Part shown: piece by piece, positions 53,957-63,403 of the stretch
Numbering within the stretch: the stretch's first letter is position 1
Layout: every line of letters begins with the position of its first letter
From: Bog-756 sp963828385
Lineage (GTDB): Bacteria > Actinomycetota > Acidimicrobiia > Acidimicrobiales > RAAP-2
Direction: 5' to 3'
DNA: 64,000 bases
Assembly (NCBI GenBank): GCA_963828385.1
Contig: CAWHEF010000002.1
Span: forward strand, 2,356,001 to 2,420,000
Program-made: the position numbers and the translations under genes
Notes under the pieces: generated by a model
The model's database searches: none
What the model was told of the DNA's origin: nothing
What the model saw: only the letters and a program-made list of their open reading frames with translations

Positions 53957-54301
53957 TCAGCGTTTCCTTCGCCACCAGCGGTGCGATCTCGGCTCGTCCA
54001 GCTGGTCCTCTGCCCTAGCCTCGGCCACTTCTTCGCGGCCCACGGCGTTCACGATGCCCTCGGCCTGGTCGAGGAGCTTCGCCGCCTCCTCCCCGGGAAC
54101 GTCGGGCATCGGCTCGAGTGCCGGTTCGACGAGGGACCCGTGGTTCCAACCGACGTCGGCGAGCCGGGGGGTGTACGACGGGCAGTTCTCCGGGCACCGC
54201 CACGGCGCCTCGGGGGCCAGGTCGAGGACGCAGAACCGGGCCACCTCGCCTGAGTCGTAGGTCCTCGACTGGAAGTGCTTGCACTCCTCCCTCATGGCCA
54301 T
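53957..54301 (-). CDS. small Cys-rich hypothetical protein next to sufB
   Basis: Not recognised. 114 residues: MAMREECKHFQSRTYDSGEV then RFCVLDLAPEAPWRCPENCP, an acidic middle and a basic tail (SHRWWRRKR). Four cysteines (7, 24, 36, 40) with His9 could bind zinc or an Fe-S cluster. It begins 88 bases after sufB on the same strand, so cotranscription with sufB is likely. The order sufB - this gene suggests a link to cluster assembly or trafficking, but there is no direct evidence. Confidence 0.7.
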   Translation of the reverse strand: MAMREECKHFQSRTYDSGEVARFCVLDLAPEAPWRCPENCPSYTPRLADVGWNHGSLVEPALEPMPDVPGEEAAKLLDQAEGIVNAVGREEVAEARAEDQLDEPRSHRWWRRKR

Positions 54302-54389
54302 GGCGACATTGTGCCTCTCAACCGCACGGAGGTGGGCGCCCCACCCGGCGTCGACCTCGGGGCCGGCGGTGGAATCGGGCCGGAGCCCG

Positions 54390-55790
54390 TCAACCGACGG
54401 AGCCCTCCATCTGGAGCTCGATGAGCCGGCTCCACTCGACGGCGTACTCCATCGGCAACGTCCTCGTGATGGGCTCGATGAACCCGTTCACGATCATTCC
54501 CATGGCCTGGGTCTCGGACAGTCCCCGGCTCATGAGGTAGAAGAGTTGGTCCTCGCCGACCTTGGACACCGTCGCCTCGTGGCCGATGCGGGCGTCCCGC
54601 TCTCCGACCTCCATGTAGGGCTTGGTCTCGGAAACCGCCGTCTCGTCGAGGAGCAGCGCGTCGCACCGGACGAAGCTCTTGGCGTGCTTCGACCCCTCGT
54701 CGACGTGAACCAGTCCGCGATAGGTGGTGATCCCCGAGTCCTTGGAGATGGACTTGGAGATGATCGTCGACGTCGTCTCGGGCGCGGCGTGGATCATCTT
54801 CGCCCCTGCATCCTGGTGCTGGCCGGAACCGGCATAGGCCACGGAGAGCACTTCGCCCGACGCCTTCGGGCCCATCAGGTAGACCGAGGGGTACTTCATC
54901 GTGAGCCGCGAACCAATGTTCCCGTCGATCCACTCGACATGGGCTTCGGCTTCGGCCCGGGCTCGCTTCGTCACCAGGTTGTAGACGTTGTTCGACCAGT
55001 TCTGGATGGTCGTGTACGTGATGCGCGCCCCCTCCAGCGCCACGAGCTCGACGACCGCCGAGTGGAGCGAGTCGGTGGTGTACACCGGAGCCGAGCAACC
55101 CTCGATGTAGTGGACCTGTGAGCCGACGTCGGCAATGATCAGCGTCCGCTCGAACTGGCCCATGTTCTCGGCGTTGATGCGGAAGTAGGCCTGGAGCGGC
55201 TGGTCCACGACGACGCCGGGCGGCACGTAGATGAACGACCCCCCGGACCACACCGCCGAGTTGAGCGCCGCGAACTTGTTGTCATTCGGTGGGATGACCG
55301 TACCGAAGTACTTGCGCACCAGATCGGGGTGCTCGCGCACCGCCGTATCCATGTCGCAGAAGATGATCCCCTGTGCCTCGAGATCCTCACGGTTGCGGTG
55401 GAAGACGACCTCGGACTCGTACTGGGCGGTCACGCCGGCGAGGTACCGGCGCTCGGCCTCGGGGATGCCGAGCTTCTCGTAGGTGTTCTTGATGGCGTCG
55501 GGGAGCTCGTTCCAGTCCTCGACCTGCCCTGAAGTCGGCTTGATGTAGTAGTAGATGTCGTCGAAGTCGAGGTCGGGCATGTTGACGGCGAACCAGGCCG
55601 CCATGGGGCGCTTCTCGAAGCGCCGCAATGCCCGAAGGCGGAAGTCCCGCATCCAGTCGGGCTCCTTCTTCATGAGCGACATCTCGCGGACGATGGACTC
55701 GTCCAGGCCCTTCTTGGGCTTGAAGACGTAGTCCTCTTCGTCGGACCACCCCAGCTTGTACTTTCCGAGGTCGAGGTCGGTGGTCGTCAT
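54390..55790 (-). CDS. sufB: Fe-S cluster assembly protein SufB
   Basis: Main scaffold of the SufBCD complex. 466 residues: FRLRALRRFEKRPMAAWFAV, DIYYYIKPTSGQVEDW, FAALNSAVWSGGSFIYVPPG, VHYIEGCSAPVYTTDSLHSA (conserved Cys), MIHAAPETTSTIISKSISKD, KSFVRCDALLLDE and EATVSKVGEDQLFYLMSRGL. All conserved blocks are intact. ATG 55790 has GGAGAG upstream. It is separated from sufD by a Cys-rich gene on its own strand and an opposite-strand crotonase gene, unlike the usual adjacent sufBD. Confidence 0.95.
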   Translation of the reverse strand: MTTTDLDLGKYKLGWSDEEDYVFKPKKGLDESIVREMSLMKKEPDWMRDFRLRALRRFEKRPMAAWFAVNMPDLDFDDIYYYIKPTSGQVEDWNELPDAIKNTYEKLGIPEAERRYLAGVTAQYESEVVFHRNREDLEAQGIIFCDMDTAVREHPDLVRKYFGTVIPPNDNKFAALNSAVWSGGSFIYVPPGVVVDQPLQAYFRINAENMGQFERTLIIADVGSQVHYIEGCSAPVYTTDSLHSAVVELVALEGARITYTTIQNWSNNVYNLVTKRARAEAEAHVEWIDGNIGSRLTMKYPSVYLMGPKASGEVLSVAYAGSGQHQDAGAKMIHAAPETTSTIISKSISKDSGITTYRGLVHVDEGSKHAKSFVRCDALLLDETAVSETKPYMEVGERDARIGHEATVSKVGEDQLFYLMSRGLSETQAMGMIVNGFIEPITRTLPMEYAVEWSRLIELQMEGSVG

Positions 55791-55840
55791 GAACTCTCCT
55801 GGCTGTCGCCCGGGTCGGGCGGACGATTTCTCCTATACAG

Positions 55841-55869
55841 ATAGTAACAACCCGGGGGCGTCGGGTGAA
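55841..55869 (-). promoter_or_regulatory. putative sufB promoter
   Basis: On the minus strand TTCACC (55869-55864), a 17-base spacer and TACTAT (55846-55841) form a good -35/-10 pair, with an untranslated leader of about 45 bases to ATG 55790. Just after the -10 is TAGGAGAAA, also present in the sufC1 upstream inverted repeat, and CTAT-CTGT-ATAG, a short inverted repeat over the -10. Confidence 0.5.
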
Positions 55870-55961
55870 CGGTCCAGGTCACCAGCCCGGACGCGGCCGG
55901 ATCCAGGCACGGATGCGGGGCAACCAGGGACGGGTCCCGGTCCCCCGTGCCATCCTGGGCC

Positions 55962-58217
55962 ATGGCCGACACCGTCCCGTCAGCGGCTCCGAGCCGGCGT
56001 GCCCACCCCGTCGGGAGCGCTCCTCGCCACACACCGCCGAAGGCAGCCAGAAGACCGGTCGAGCTCGTCGCACACGGCGACGTCAGGGTCGATGACTTCT
56101 ACTGGCTCCGGGACAGGGACGACCCCGAGGTCATCGCCTATCTCGAAGCGGAGAACGCGTTCACGGCGGCGCAGATGGCGGGTTCGGAACGACTCACCGA
56201 GTCCCTCTTCACCGAGATGGTGGCCCGGATCAAGGAGACCGACCTCTCGGTCCCGGTGAGGAAGGGACCGTGGCTCTACTACGGCCGGACGCAGGAGGGG
56301 AACAACTACGGGATCCACTGCCGCCGCCCGGTGCCCGCAGACCCCGACCCCGACCCCGGTGAGGGGACCTCCTCTCCGGTTGCCGACGAGATTCCCGACG
56401 ACGAGCAGGTCCTACTGGATGAGAACGCACTCGCCCGCGGGCACGACTACTTCGCCCTCGGCATCCTCGAGGTCAGCCCGGACCACCGGTGGCTCGCGTA
56501 TTCGACCGACACCACCGGAGGCGAGCGATTCGAAATGCGCTTCGTCGACCTCGAAGGCGGGGTCGAATCGCCCGAGTCCATCGAGGACACCACCTACGGC
56601 GCGGCGTGGGCCAACGACAACGCCACCGTCTTCTACGTGCGGGTCGACCAGGCCATGCGCCCGTTCCAGCTCTGGCGCCACAGGGTGGGCGGGCAGCCCG
56701 AAGCCGACGTGCTCGTCTACGAGGAGCCGGACGACCACTTCTACCTTGGCGTCGGGCGGACCAGGGACGACGCCTTCGTCCTGCTTCATCTCGAGTCGAA
56801 GATGACCACCGAGGTCCACCGGCTCGCGGCCGACGAACCAGAAGGGGCATTCGTCGTGATCGAGCGGCGGAGGCACGGCGTCGAGTACCACGTGGACCAC
56901 GATCACCGTGGATCGGGCGACGGCGGCCGCTTCCTGATCGTCACCAACGACGGCGCCGAGGACTTCCGCCTCGTCGAGGTGCAGGACTCTTCGCCGTCCC
57001 GGGAGCACTGGCGGGAGGTCATCCCCCATCGACCCGGGATCCGCCTCGATGGGATCGACGCGTTCGCCGGTCATCTCGTCGTCTACGAGCGGGAGCGGGC
57101 AGAGACGCGGATCCGGGTCATCGATGCCGAGACCGGCGTCTCCAGGACGGTGGCCCAGCCAGAGTCCCCTTCGACGGTGTGGGCCGGTGCCAATCCCGAA
57201 TACGCATCCGAGGTCCTCCGCTACGAGTACAGCTCGCTCGTCACCCCGCGCTCGATCTTCGATCTCGACCTCCGTTCGGGTTCGACCACGCTCAGAAAGC
57301 GCCAGCCCGTGCTCGGCGCCTTCCGCGCCGAGGAATACCGGACCGAGCGGCGGTGGGCGAAGAGCGAGGACGGCACCGACGTGCCGATCTCCCTCGTCTA
57401 CCGCCCCGACCTGGTACCGGGCCCGGAAGGGGGTCGACCCTCGCCCTGCCTGCTCTACGGGTACGGGTCCTACGAAGCATCCATGGACCCGATCTTCTCT
57501 TCGCTCCGGCTCAGCCTGCTCGACCGGGGATTCGTCTATGCCATCGCCCATGTCCGAGGCGGAGGCGAGCTGGGCCGGAGGTGGTACGAGGAAGGAAGGC
57601 TGTCCTCCAAACCCAACACGTTCATCGACTTCGTGGCCTGCGCCCGGGCCCTCGTGGACGAGGGGTGGACGACTCCCGACATGCTCGTCGCCCGCGGGGG
57701 CAGCGCCGGAGGCCTCCTCATGGGAGCGGTCGCCAATCGTGCGCCCGAGCTGTTCCGGGCCATCGTGGCCGAAGTTCCCTTCGTCGACTGCCTGACCACC
57801 ATTCTCGACGAATCGCTGCCGCTCACCGTGCTCGAGTGGGAGGAGTGGGGCAACCCGGTGGCCGACGCGTCCATCTACCGGCTCATGAAGTCGTACTCGC
57901 CCTACGACAATGTGCGGGTCGACGCCCCCGATGCGACATCGATCCGCTATCCGGCCATACTCGCCACCGGCGGTCTCACCGATCCACGCGTGGGCTTCTG
58001 GGAACCGGCCAAATGGGCGGCCAAGCTGCGGATGGCGAACCCCGAGAACAAGGTGCTGTTGAAGACCGAGCTCGAAGCGGGCCACGGCGGCCCTTCCGGT
58101 CGGTACGACGCATGGAGGGACGAGGCGTTCGTCTACACCTTCGTCCTCACCGCCTTGGGGCTCGATTCCTCGACGCCAGACCCCGACGTCCCCTCCGGTG
58201 GGCGATCTGCCGGATGA
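55962..58217 (+). CDS. ptrB: S9 prolyl oligopeptidase family protein (oligopeptidase B)
   Basis: Serine oligopeptidase that cleaves after basic residues in short peptides. About 751 residues: N-terminal beta-propeller (FYWLRDRDDPEVIAYLEAEN, FALGILEVSPDHRWLAYSTD), then the hydrolase domain with SLVYRPDLV, LLYGYGSYEASMDP, FVYAIAHVRGGGELGRRWYE, nucleophile Ser581 in ARGGSAGGLLMG, TGGLTDPRVGFWEPAKW (Asp) and EAGHGGPSGRYD (His). The catalytic triad is complete. ATG 55962 (MADTVPSA) is preferred over an earlier GTG. Confidence 0.9.
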   Translation: MADTVPSAAPSRRAHPVGSAPRHTPPKAARRPVELVAHGDVRVDDFYWLRDRDDPEVIAYLEAENAFTAAQMAGSERLTESLFTEMVARIKETDLSVPVRKGPWLYYGRTQEGNNYGIHCRRPVPADPDPDPGEGTSSPVADEIPDDEQVLLDENALARGHDYFALGILEVSPDHRWLAYSTDTTGGERFEMRFVDLEGGVESPESIEDTTYGAAWANDNATVFYVRVDQAMRPFQLWRHRVGGQPEADVLVYEEPDDHFYLGVGRTRDDAFVLLHLESKMTTEVHRLAADEPEGAFVVIERRRHGVEYHVDHDHRGSGDGGRFLIVTNDGAEDFRLVEVQDSSPSREHWREVIPHRPGIRLDGIDAFAGHLVVYERERAETRIRVIDAETGVSRTVAQPESPSTVWAGANPEYASEVLRYEYSSLVTPRSIFDLDLRSGSTTLRKRQPVLGAFRAEEYRTERRWAKSEDGTDVPISLVYRPDLVPGPEGGRPSPCLLYGYGSYEASMDPIFSSLRLSLLDRGFVYAIAHVRGGGELGRRWYEEGRLSSKPNTFIDFVACARALVDEGWTTPDMLVARGGSAGGLLMGAVANRAPELFRAIVAEVPFVDCLTTILDESLPLTVLEWEEWGNPVADASIYRLMKSYSPYDNVRVDAPDATSIRYPAILATGGLTDPRVGFWEPAKWAAKLRMANPENKVLLKTELEAGHGGPSGRYDAWRDEAFVYTFVLTALGLDSSTPDPDVPSGGRSAG

Positions 58218-58259
58218 GCGGCTCTTTCCTCCGTGCCAACGGCCCCGGACCGGCGCATC

Positions 58260-59477
58260 TCAGGGGCCCGAGCCGTTTGCCCCCGCTGCCGAAGTGGCCC
58301 CGCCCGAAGGCGAGTTGGCCGCTGCCGACGATCCCGGCACGGTGAACGTCGCCACGTAGGGGGCGTGGAAGGAGGAGGGGAACACCACCGGAGCCTGGCC
58401 CACCATCATCGAGACCGTCGGGCTGCCCAGCTCGATCTGGGAGTTCCCGGTGGCCGGGATGACCTGGTTCTGGCCGGCCTGCACCGTGCCGGTCCACAAC
58501 GTCGACCCGGAGGCGAGCGAGGTCGCGTCCACCCAGCACGGTCCGGTGGTGGCCGTCACCGTCAGTTGGTAGGTCGGGCTCGGGACGGCGAACGTCCCGG
58601 TCGTCGGGGTCGAGGTGGACGCCGTGATACCGGGCGGTGCGGTGGTGGTGGTGGACGTAGAGCGGTGCGGGGCCTTCGTGGTCGGCGGAGCGATGTGGCG
58701 CGCCGCCGTGGACGGCGTGGTCGCCGCCGCCCGCTGATGACCGGTCGGGTGGTGGGCGTTCGAACGGCGGCTGCCGAAGTAGGCGAGCGCGGCGAGAACG
58801 ATCAGGACGACGAGGACCGCGGCGATGGCGCTCCCTCTGCGAGGACCGCGGTTCATCGACTCCAGAGCGTGCCGCTGCGCCCGATCGAGGCGCGGGGCGT
58901 GCGTCGGTCCGGGCACAGCAGTGGACGGACCGGCTCCGAAGGTCGAGTCGTCGAACACGAGTGGTGCGCCGGGATCGGGAAGTGACCGGTTGCCGCGAAC
59001 GGGAACGGGGGGTACCCGGCCGGAGGACGTGGGTCTCACCGGCTCGGGCCGAACGATCCCACCCGCGCCCCGGGTGCCGTCGGGCCCGCGGTCGCCGGCG
59101 TCGGGAACGTCGGGCGCGAACGCGTCCGGCCTCCGGTAGAAGCGTTGGCCGGTCGGTGTCTGGCCGGTCGTCAGCCGGCCGGGCGGTGACCCACCGGTCA
59201 CATTGAACACCCCGCTGCGCTCCTCTGACCAAGCCGCCTCCGGCGTCGAGGGCGGGGGGGCTTCTGTCTGGTCCGGGTGGACGTCGTCGGGGACCGGGCT
59301 CGTGGCCAGTCCGGACCGGTCGGCCTGCTCGGCGAAATGCTCCAGCGTGCCGAGGGCGGCGTGGTAGTGGCGGACCGAGTTGATGTCGTCCCGGCGCGGA
59401 TGACGGAACAGCAGGACGAGCCCTACGATCACGACGACGAAGGCGGCGGCGGCGACGGCGAGCAGCATCGGCACCAT
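58260..59477 (-). CDS. membrane protein with RodZ-like C-terminal domain (DUF4115-like)
   Basis: 405 residues, not assignable to a named gene. N-terminal helix MLLAVAAAAFVVVIVGLVLL (4-23), a long Pro/Gly-rich cytoplasmic or linker region, a second helix SAIAAVLVVLIVLAALAYFG near residue 215, a Thr/Pro-rich stalk, then a beta domain (YQLTVTATTGPCWVDATSLA, GSTLWTGTVQAGQNQVI, SQIELGSPTVSMMV). The last part resembles the extracytoplasmic domain of RodZ, which supports cell-shape machinery; no HTH is present here. Role is inferred from that domain only. Confidence 0.65.
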   Translation of the reverse strand: MVPMLLAVAAAAFVVVIVGLVLLFRHPRRDDINSVRHYHAALGTLEHFAEQADRSGLATSPVPDDVHPDQTEAPPPSTPEAAWSEERSGVFNVTGGSPPGRLTTGQTPTGQRFYRRPDAFAPDVPDAGDRGPDGTRGAGGIVRPEPVRPTSSGRVPPVPVRGNRSLPDPGAPLVFDDSTFGAGPSTAVPGPTHAPRLDRAQRHALESMNRGPRRGSAIAAVLVVLIVLAALAYFGSRRSNAHHPTGHQRAAATTPSTAARHIAPPTTKAPHRSTSTTTTAPPGITASTSTPTTGTFAVPSPTYQLTVTATTGPCWVDATSLASGSTLWTGTVQAGQNQVIPATGNSQIELGSPTVSMMVGQAPVVFPSSFHAPYVATFTVPGSSAAANSPSGGATSAAGANGSGP

Positions 59478-59565
59478 TCAACCCGACGAAGCGAGCCGTT
59501 GGGAGTCGAGTGCGGGCCCCCGGGGGAAAACCGCTGTCGGCGCCCTGGAGCGGCCCTTGGAGGGG

Positions 59566-60384
59566 TCAGATGGCGGTGGTGGCGGTCAGCCCCCCGTCGA
59601 TGGTGAGGTAGGCCCCGGTGATGAACGAGGCTTCGTCGGACAGGAGGAACCGGATCGGCCGGGCGATCTCGTCGGGTGACGATACGCGGCCGAGCGGCGT
59701 CCGCTCGCAGAGCCGGTCACGAAGCCCGGGAAGCAGCTCGAATGCAGGGGCCAGCATGGGGGTGTCGACGGCCCCCGGGCACACCGCATTGATCCTGAAC
59801 CCGACCTGACCGAACCGGTGGGCGATGGACCGCATGACGCCGAGGACCCCGCCCTTGGAGGCGCAATAGGCGGCCAGCATGCCACTTCCGAACAGGCCTT
59901 CGATCGACGAGATGAGCACACCGGCCGATCCGGGTCCGGCCTCGGCGAACGGCTGGAGAGCGGCCTTGGCCACCAGGGCGGCCGCTCGAAGGTTGACGGC
60001 GAGCGTGTCGTCCCACACCTCGACCTCGAGGGCGTCGACCGGTGATGCGCCCGCCACCCCTGCGGCGTGCACGAAGCCTCCGAGCGATCCGAGCGCGCTG
60101 GCGGCGAGCGGCACTCCGGACGCGACGGCGTCGGCGTCTGCCACGTCCACGCGGTACCAGTGGGCCGGCGTCCCATACCGGCCCGTGCACTCGGCCGCCG
60201 CCGCCTCGGCGGCGTCGCCGTCCCTGTCCCAGATCGCCACCGGACGGCCGACCTCGGCCAGGGCGAGGGCGGTGCTCTTGCCGATGCCCGATGCTCCTCC
60301 GGTCACGAGCACACCGGTTCCGGGGGAGCCGAGCCGTTCGGTCGACAGGTGCCGGGCCTCGGCGACGCCTGTCGTGCCAGTCAC
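59566..60384 (-). CDS. SDR family oxidoreductase
   Basis: 272 residues of classical SDR: VLVTGGASGIGKSTALALA cofactor loop, VAIWDRDGDAAEAAAA, HAAGVAG, VNLRAAALVAKAAL, SSIEGLFGSGMLAAYCASKGGVLGV with catalytic Tyr and Lys, CPGAVDTPML and YLTIDGGLTA. About 20 extra N-terminal residues. It overlaps the rmlC stop by four bases, so it may act on a nucleotide sugar or share its promoter; substrate unknown. Confidence 0.82.
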   Translation of the reverse strand: MTGTTGVAEARHLSTERLGSPGTGVLVTGGASGIGKSTALALAEVGRPVAIWDRDGDAAEAAAAECTGRYGTPAHWYRVDVADADAVASGVPLAASALGSLGGFVHAAGVAGASPVDALEVEVWDDTLAVNLRAAALVAKAALQPFAEAGPGSAGVLISSIEGLFGSGMLAAYCASKGGVLGVMRSIAHRFGQVGFRINAVCPGAVDTPMLAPAFELLPGLRDRLCERTPLGRVSSPDEIARPIRFLLSDEASFITGAYLTIDGGLTATTAI

Positions 60385-60933
60385 GTGCGAAGCCCGTAGA
60401 ACGGCCGGAGGGCGGGATCGATCTCCTTGCGAGACGGATTGGACTGATCGCGCTCGGACAGGATCGGCTCACTCAACCCCCAGTCGGCGGCGACGTCCGG
60501 GTCGTCCCAGGACAGGCCGAGCTCGTCTCTCGGGTTGTAGTAGCTGTCCACCAGGTACCACAGCGTGAGGTCGGTCAGCGATGCGAAGCCGTGGGCCACG
60601 CCCGGGGGGATGAAGACGCCCCGGTCGTGATCGCCGTCGAGGTCGAGCGTCAGGGTGGCGCCGTCGGTGGGGGACGCCTGACGCAGGTCGTGGAGGACCA
60701 CCCGGGCCTTCCCTCTCAGCACGTACCAGTAGTCGGCCTGGTGGAGATGGTAATGCAGGCCGACGATCGAGCCTCGCCTGCTTCTCCGAGCGGTTGCCCT
60801 GGACCATCTCCCGGCCCAGCGGGAACCAGCTCCTCCGATAGGTCTCGACGAACCGACCCCGTTCGTCGCCGTGGGCGTCGGGTTCGACGACGATGACGTC
60901 GGCGACGACGTCTGACTCGTTGATCTGCGGCAC
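60381..60933 (-). pseudogene. rfbC: dTDP-4-dehydrorhamnose 3,5-epimerase (RmlC), one frameshift
   Basis: Epimerises dTDP-4-keto-6-deoxyglucose between RmlB and RmlD. Cupin protein: DVIVVEPDAHGDERGRFVET, GNRSEKQAR; after a break near 60771 it continues SIVGLHYHLHQADYWYVLRG (catalytic-His strand), VFIPPGVAHGFASLTD, YLVDSYYNPRDELGLSWDDP. One extra or two missing bases account for the break. Joined length is about 183 residues, normal. It complements rmlD and rmlB at the other end of the window. The following SDR overlaps its stop. Confidence 0.85.
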
Positions 60934-60935
60934 GG

Positions 60936-61439
60936 CTAGCTCCCCTGTTCATCGCGGACGTGGCGGGCAACAGTAGCGAACTCCCTCCTGAAGAACAGGA
61001 GCGGCTCCCCGTCGCCCGTCCCGAGGTCGAGCACCGAGCCGATGATGAGCTCGTGGTCACCGGCGTCGTGGGCCAGCTCCATCCGGCACTCGACCCAGGC
61101 GAGGGAACCTTCGAGCACAGGCGCTCCCGAACCGGGGGCCGGGTACCACGCCACGCCGTCGAACTTGTCGCCTCCCGAGACGGCGAAGCCCCGGCAGAGC
61201 TCCTCTTGGGTGTCGGCCAGCACGTTCACGCAGAACGTCCCCGCCCTGGCGATCCGCGGCCAGGAGGTGGACGAGCGGGCAGGCGCCACAGCGACGAACG
61301 GGGGCTCCAGGGACAGCGATACGAAGCTCTGGCACGTGAAGCCGACGGGCGCACCTCCTCCGATGCCGGTCACGATGGTGACGCCGGTCGTGAAACGGCT
61401 CATGGCCTCCTTAGAGCCGCGGTGTCGAAGCTCATTCAC
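60936..61439 (-). CDS. flavin reductase-like domain protein
   Basis: FMN-binding split-barrel reductase, 167 residues. EAMSRFTTGVTIVTGIG, PVGFTCQSFVSLSLEPPFVA and FCVNVLADTQEELCRGFAV are the flavin_reductase signature, with the closing HELIIGSVLDLG. GTG 61439 overlaps the stop of the upstream MBL gene by four bases and lies two bases ahead of nothing else on its strand until rmlC (60933). Such proteins supply reduced flavin to monooxygenases; no partner is seen. Confidence 0.8.
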   Translation of the reverse strand: MNELRHRGSKEAMSRFTTGVTIVTGIGGGAPVGFTCQSFVSLSLEPPFVAVAPARSSTSWPRIARAGTFCVNVLADTQEELCRGFAVSGGDKFDGVAWYPAPGSGAPVLEGSLAWVECRMELAHDAGDHELIIGSVLDLGTGDGEPLLFFRREFATVARHVRDEQGS

Positions 61440-62299
61440 CGCTCCGCGCCGAGCACGAACGACGCCCCCTCGGCTGCCGCCTCCACCTCGAAGGGCGCGT
61501 CGCCGGTCGAGATCCGGCTGTTCGCCTCCTTGACCACCGTCGATCATCCCGTCGGTGTGGGACGGGTCGTGGTGGAACAGATGCAGCCGGCGGACGCCTG
61601 CGGCCCTTGCGACGTGCACGGCGTACCCACCGGTCGAGTGGCCCCAGTCGGGAGGGTCATGAACTCCTCGTCGGTGTACTGGGCGTCATGGATCAGAAGG
61701 TCGGCGCCCTGGCAGAGCGCCGCCACTTCGGGATCCACACGTTCGAGCCCGTCCGGCGCCTGGTGGTCGGAGACGTAGACCACGAGCACCGTCCCTCGGC
61801 CTCGATCCGGTAGCCGAGGGTGTCGCCGAGATGGGGGATCCGCCGCAGCCTTCACCGTGCATCGAGCCCAGGTCCAGCTGGTAGGGCCAGTCGGTGTCGT
61901 GGAACCGCAGCTCTCCGCTGAAGTCGACGATGCCGACCGGGAAGAACGGAGGCTGCACGCCGGCCAGAGCACGTCGTGGAGGGACCCGCTCTCCTGCGTC
62001 GGCCCGAACACGTCGAGCGTGCTCCCCGGGTCGTGCATCGGGCCGAAGAACGGGAGGCCGAGGACGTGGTCGTAGTGAAGGTGCGAAAGGAGGGCGTTGG
62101 CCCGCAACGGCGCAGGACCACCCGGTCCGCCGTTCCGCAGGTCCACGCCGAGGGCGCGGATTCCGGTTCCCATGTCGAGGATGAGCGGCGGTTCCCCCGC
62201 CACGTCCACGAGGACGCAGGAGGTGTTCCCGCCGTACCGGCGGTACTGGTCGGAGGAGCACGGACACGAGCCCCGCACCCCGTAGTAGGTGATCCTCAC
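61436..62299 (-). pseudogene. MBL-fold metallo-hydrolase, several frameshifts
   Basis: Metallo-beta-lactamase fold of the cyclic-phosphodiesterase/PqqB-like group. GTG 62299 opens VRITYYGVRGSCPCSSDQYR; PLILDMGTGIRALG and SHLHYDHVLGLPFFGPM (metal HxHxDH) are in the same frame. The rest is spread over alternating frames: PVGIVDFSGELRFHDTDW, IPHLGDTLGYRIEAEGR, VVYVSDHQAPDGLE, LLIHDAQYTDEEFMTLP, HLFHHDPSHTD, and a natural end FEVEAAAEGASFVLGAER at 61436. At least four indels are needed. Motifs survive throughout, which favours poor sequence over decay. Confidence 0.75.
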
Positions 62300-62435
62300 C
62301 GCAGAGCAGGCTAGCCAGATGGGGATCGTGTGGCCGCATCCCGACCAGCTCGAGGAGGGTCCGGACACCCACACCGCCGGCGAGGGTGGAGGCGTGCCCG
62401 GGACGATCGGCGAGACGGCGAGCTACCCTCCCGTC

Positions 62436-63314
62436 ATGGCTGAGGGCCGGACCACCGCCAACGGGATCGACGTTCGCCTATCTGGAGCAAGGCCCGAGAC
62501 ACGGACCACTGGCGCTGTGCCTCCACGGGTTCCCCGACACCGCCCACACCTGGCGCCATCTCCTTCCCCGACTGGCCGGGGCCGGCTACCACGCCGTGGC
62601 CCCCTTCCTGCGCGGCTACGCGCCCACCGTCGGTGCCGGCCGACGGCGCCTACGACACCGGCACCCTGGCCCTCGACGCCTGCGCGCTCCACGAGGCGCT
62701 CGGGTGGCGACGGCGACGCGGTGCTCGTCGGGCCACGACTGGGGCGCCCTCGCCGCCTACACAGCTGCTGCATACCAGCCCGAGCGGTGGCGACGGGTGG
62801 TGGCGGCCGCCGTCGCCCCCACCGGCGTTCCATGGGCGACTCGTTCTTCTCCTACGACCAGCTGCGCCGGAGCTGGTACATCTTCTTCTTCCAGACCCCC
62901 CTGGCCGAGCACGCCGTCTGGCGCGACGACTCTCGCTTCATCGACCGACTGTGGTCGGACTGGTCGCCCGGGTTCGACTTCGGCTTCGACGTCGCCATGG
63001 TGAAGGAGGCCCTGGCCACGCCGGAGCGCCTGACCGCCGCCATCGGCTACTACCGGGCCACGTTCGCCGGGCCGCCGTCCAGGCCCGAGGCGGCCGCCGC
63101 TCAGGACGCCGGGTCCTCGGGCAATCCCCAGCCGACGCTCTATCTCCACGGGAGGACGACGGATGCATGGGCATCGAAACCGTCGGTCCGGTCACCGACG
63201 TCCTCGCCTGCGGACTCCGAGATTCGGTGGTCATGGACGGACGCCGGCCACTTCCTCCATGTCGAGCGGCCGGCCGCCTTCAACGGGCGGGTCCTCCGCT
63301 TCGTGGCCGGATGA
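62436..63314 (+). pseudogene. alpha/beta hydrolase (epoxide hydrolase/haloalkane dehalogenase-like), several frameshifts
   Basis: Pieces in order across frames: MAEGRTTANGIDV, LCLHGFPDTAHTWRHLLPRL (oxyanion loop HGFPD), DGAYDTGTLALDACALHEAL, VGHDWGALAAYTAAAYQPER (nucleophile Asp), SFFSYDQLRRSWYIFFFQTP, TLYLHGR, and AGHFLHVERPAAFN (catalytic His), ending at TGA 63314. The Asp nucleophile and the FFQTPLAE cap helix are typical of epoxide hydrolases. At least four indels interrupt about 290 residues. Start ATG 62436. Confidence 0.72.
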
Positions 63315-63403
63315 TCCGGGCCGACCGCGAGCCTCGGGTGGGGCGTCCGGTGAAGCGCGGGGCGACGCCCGATGAACGGCGTCCCGCCGGGTGGAGGCGA
63401 TGG

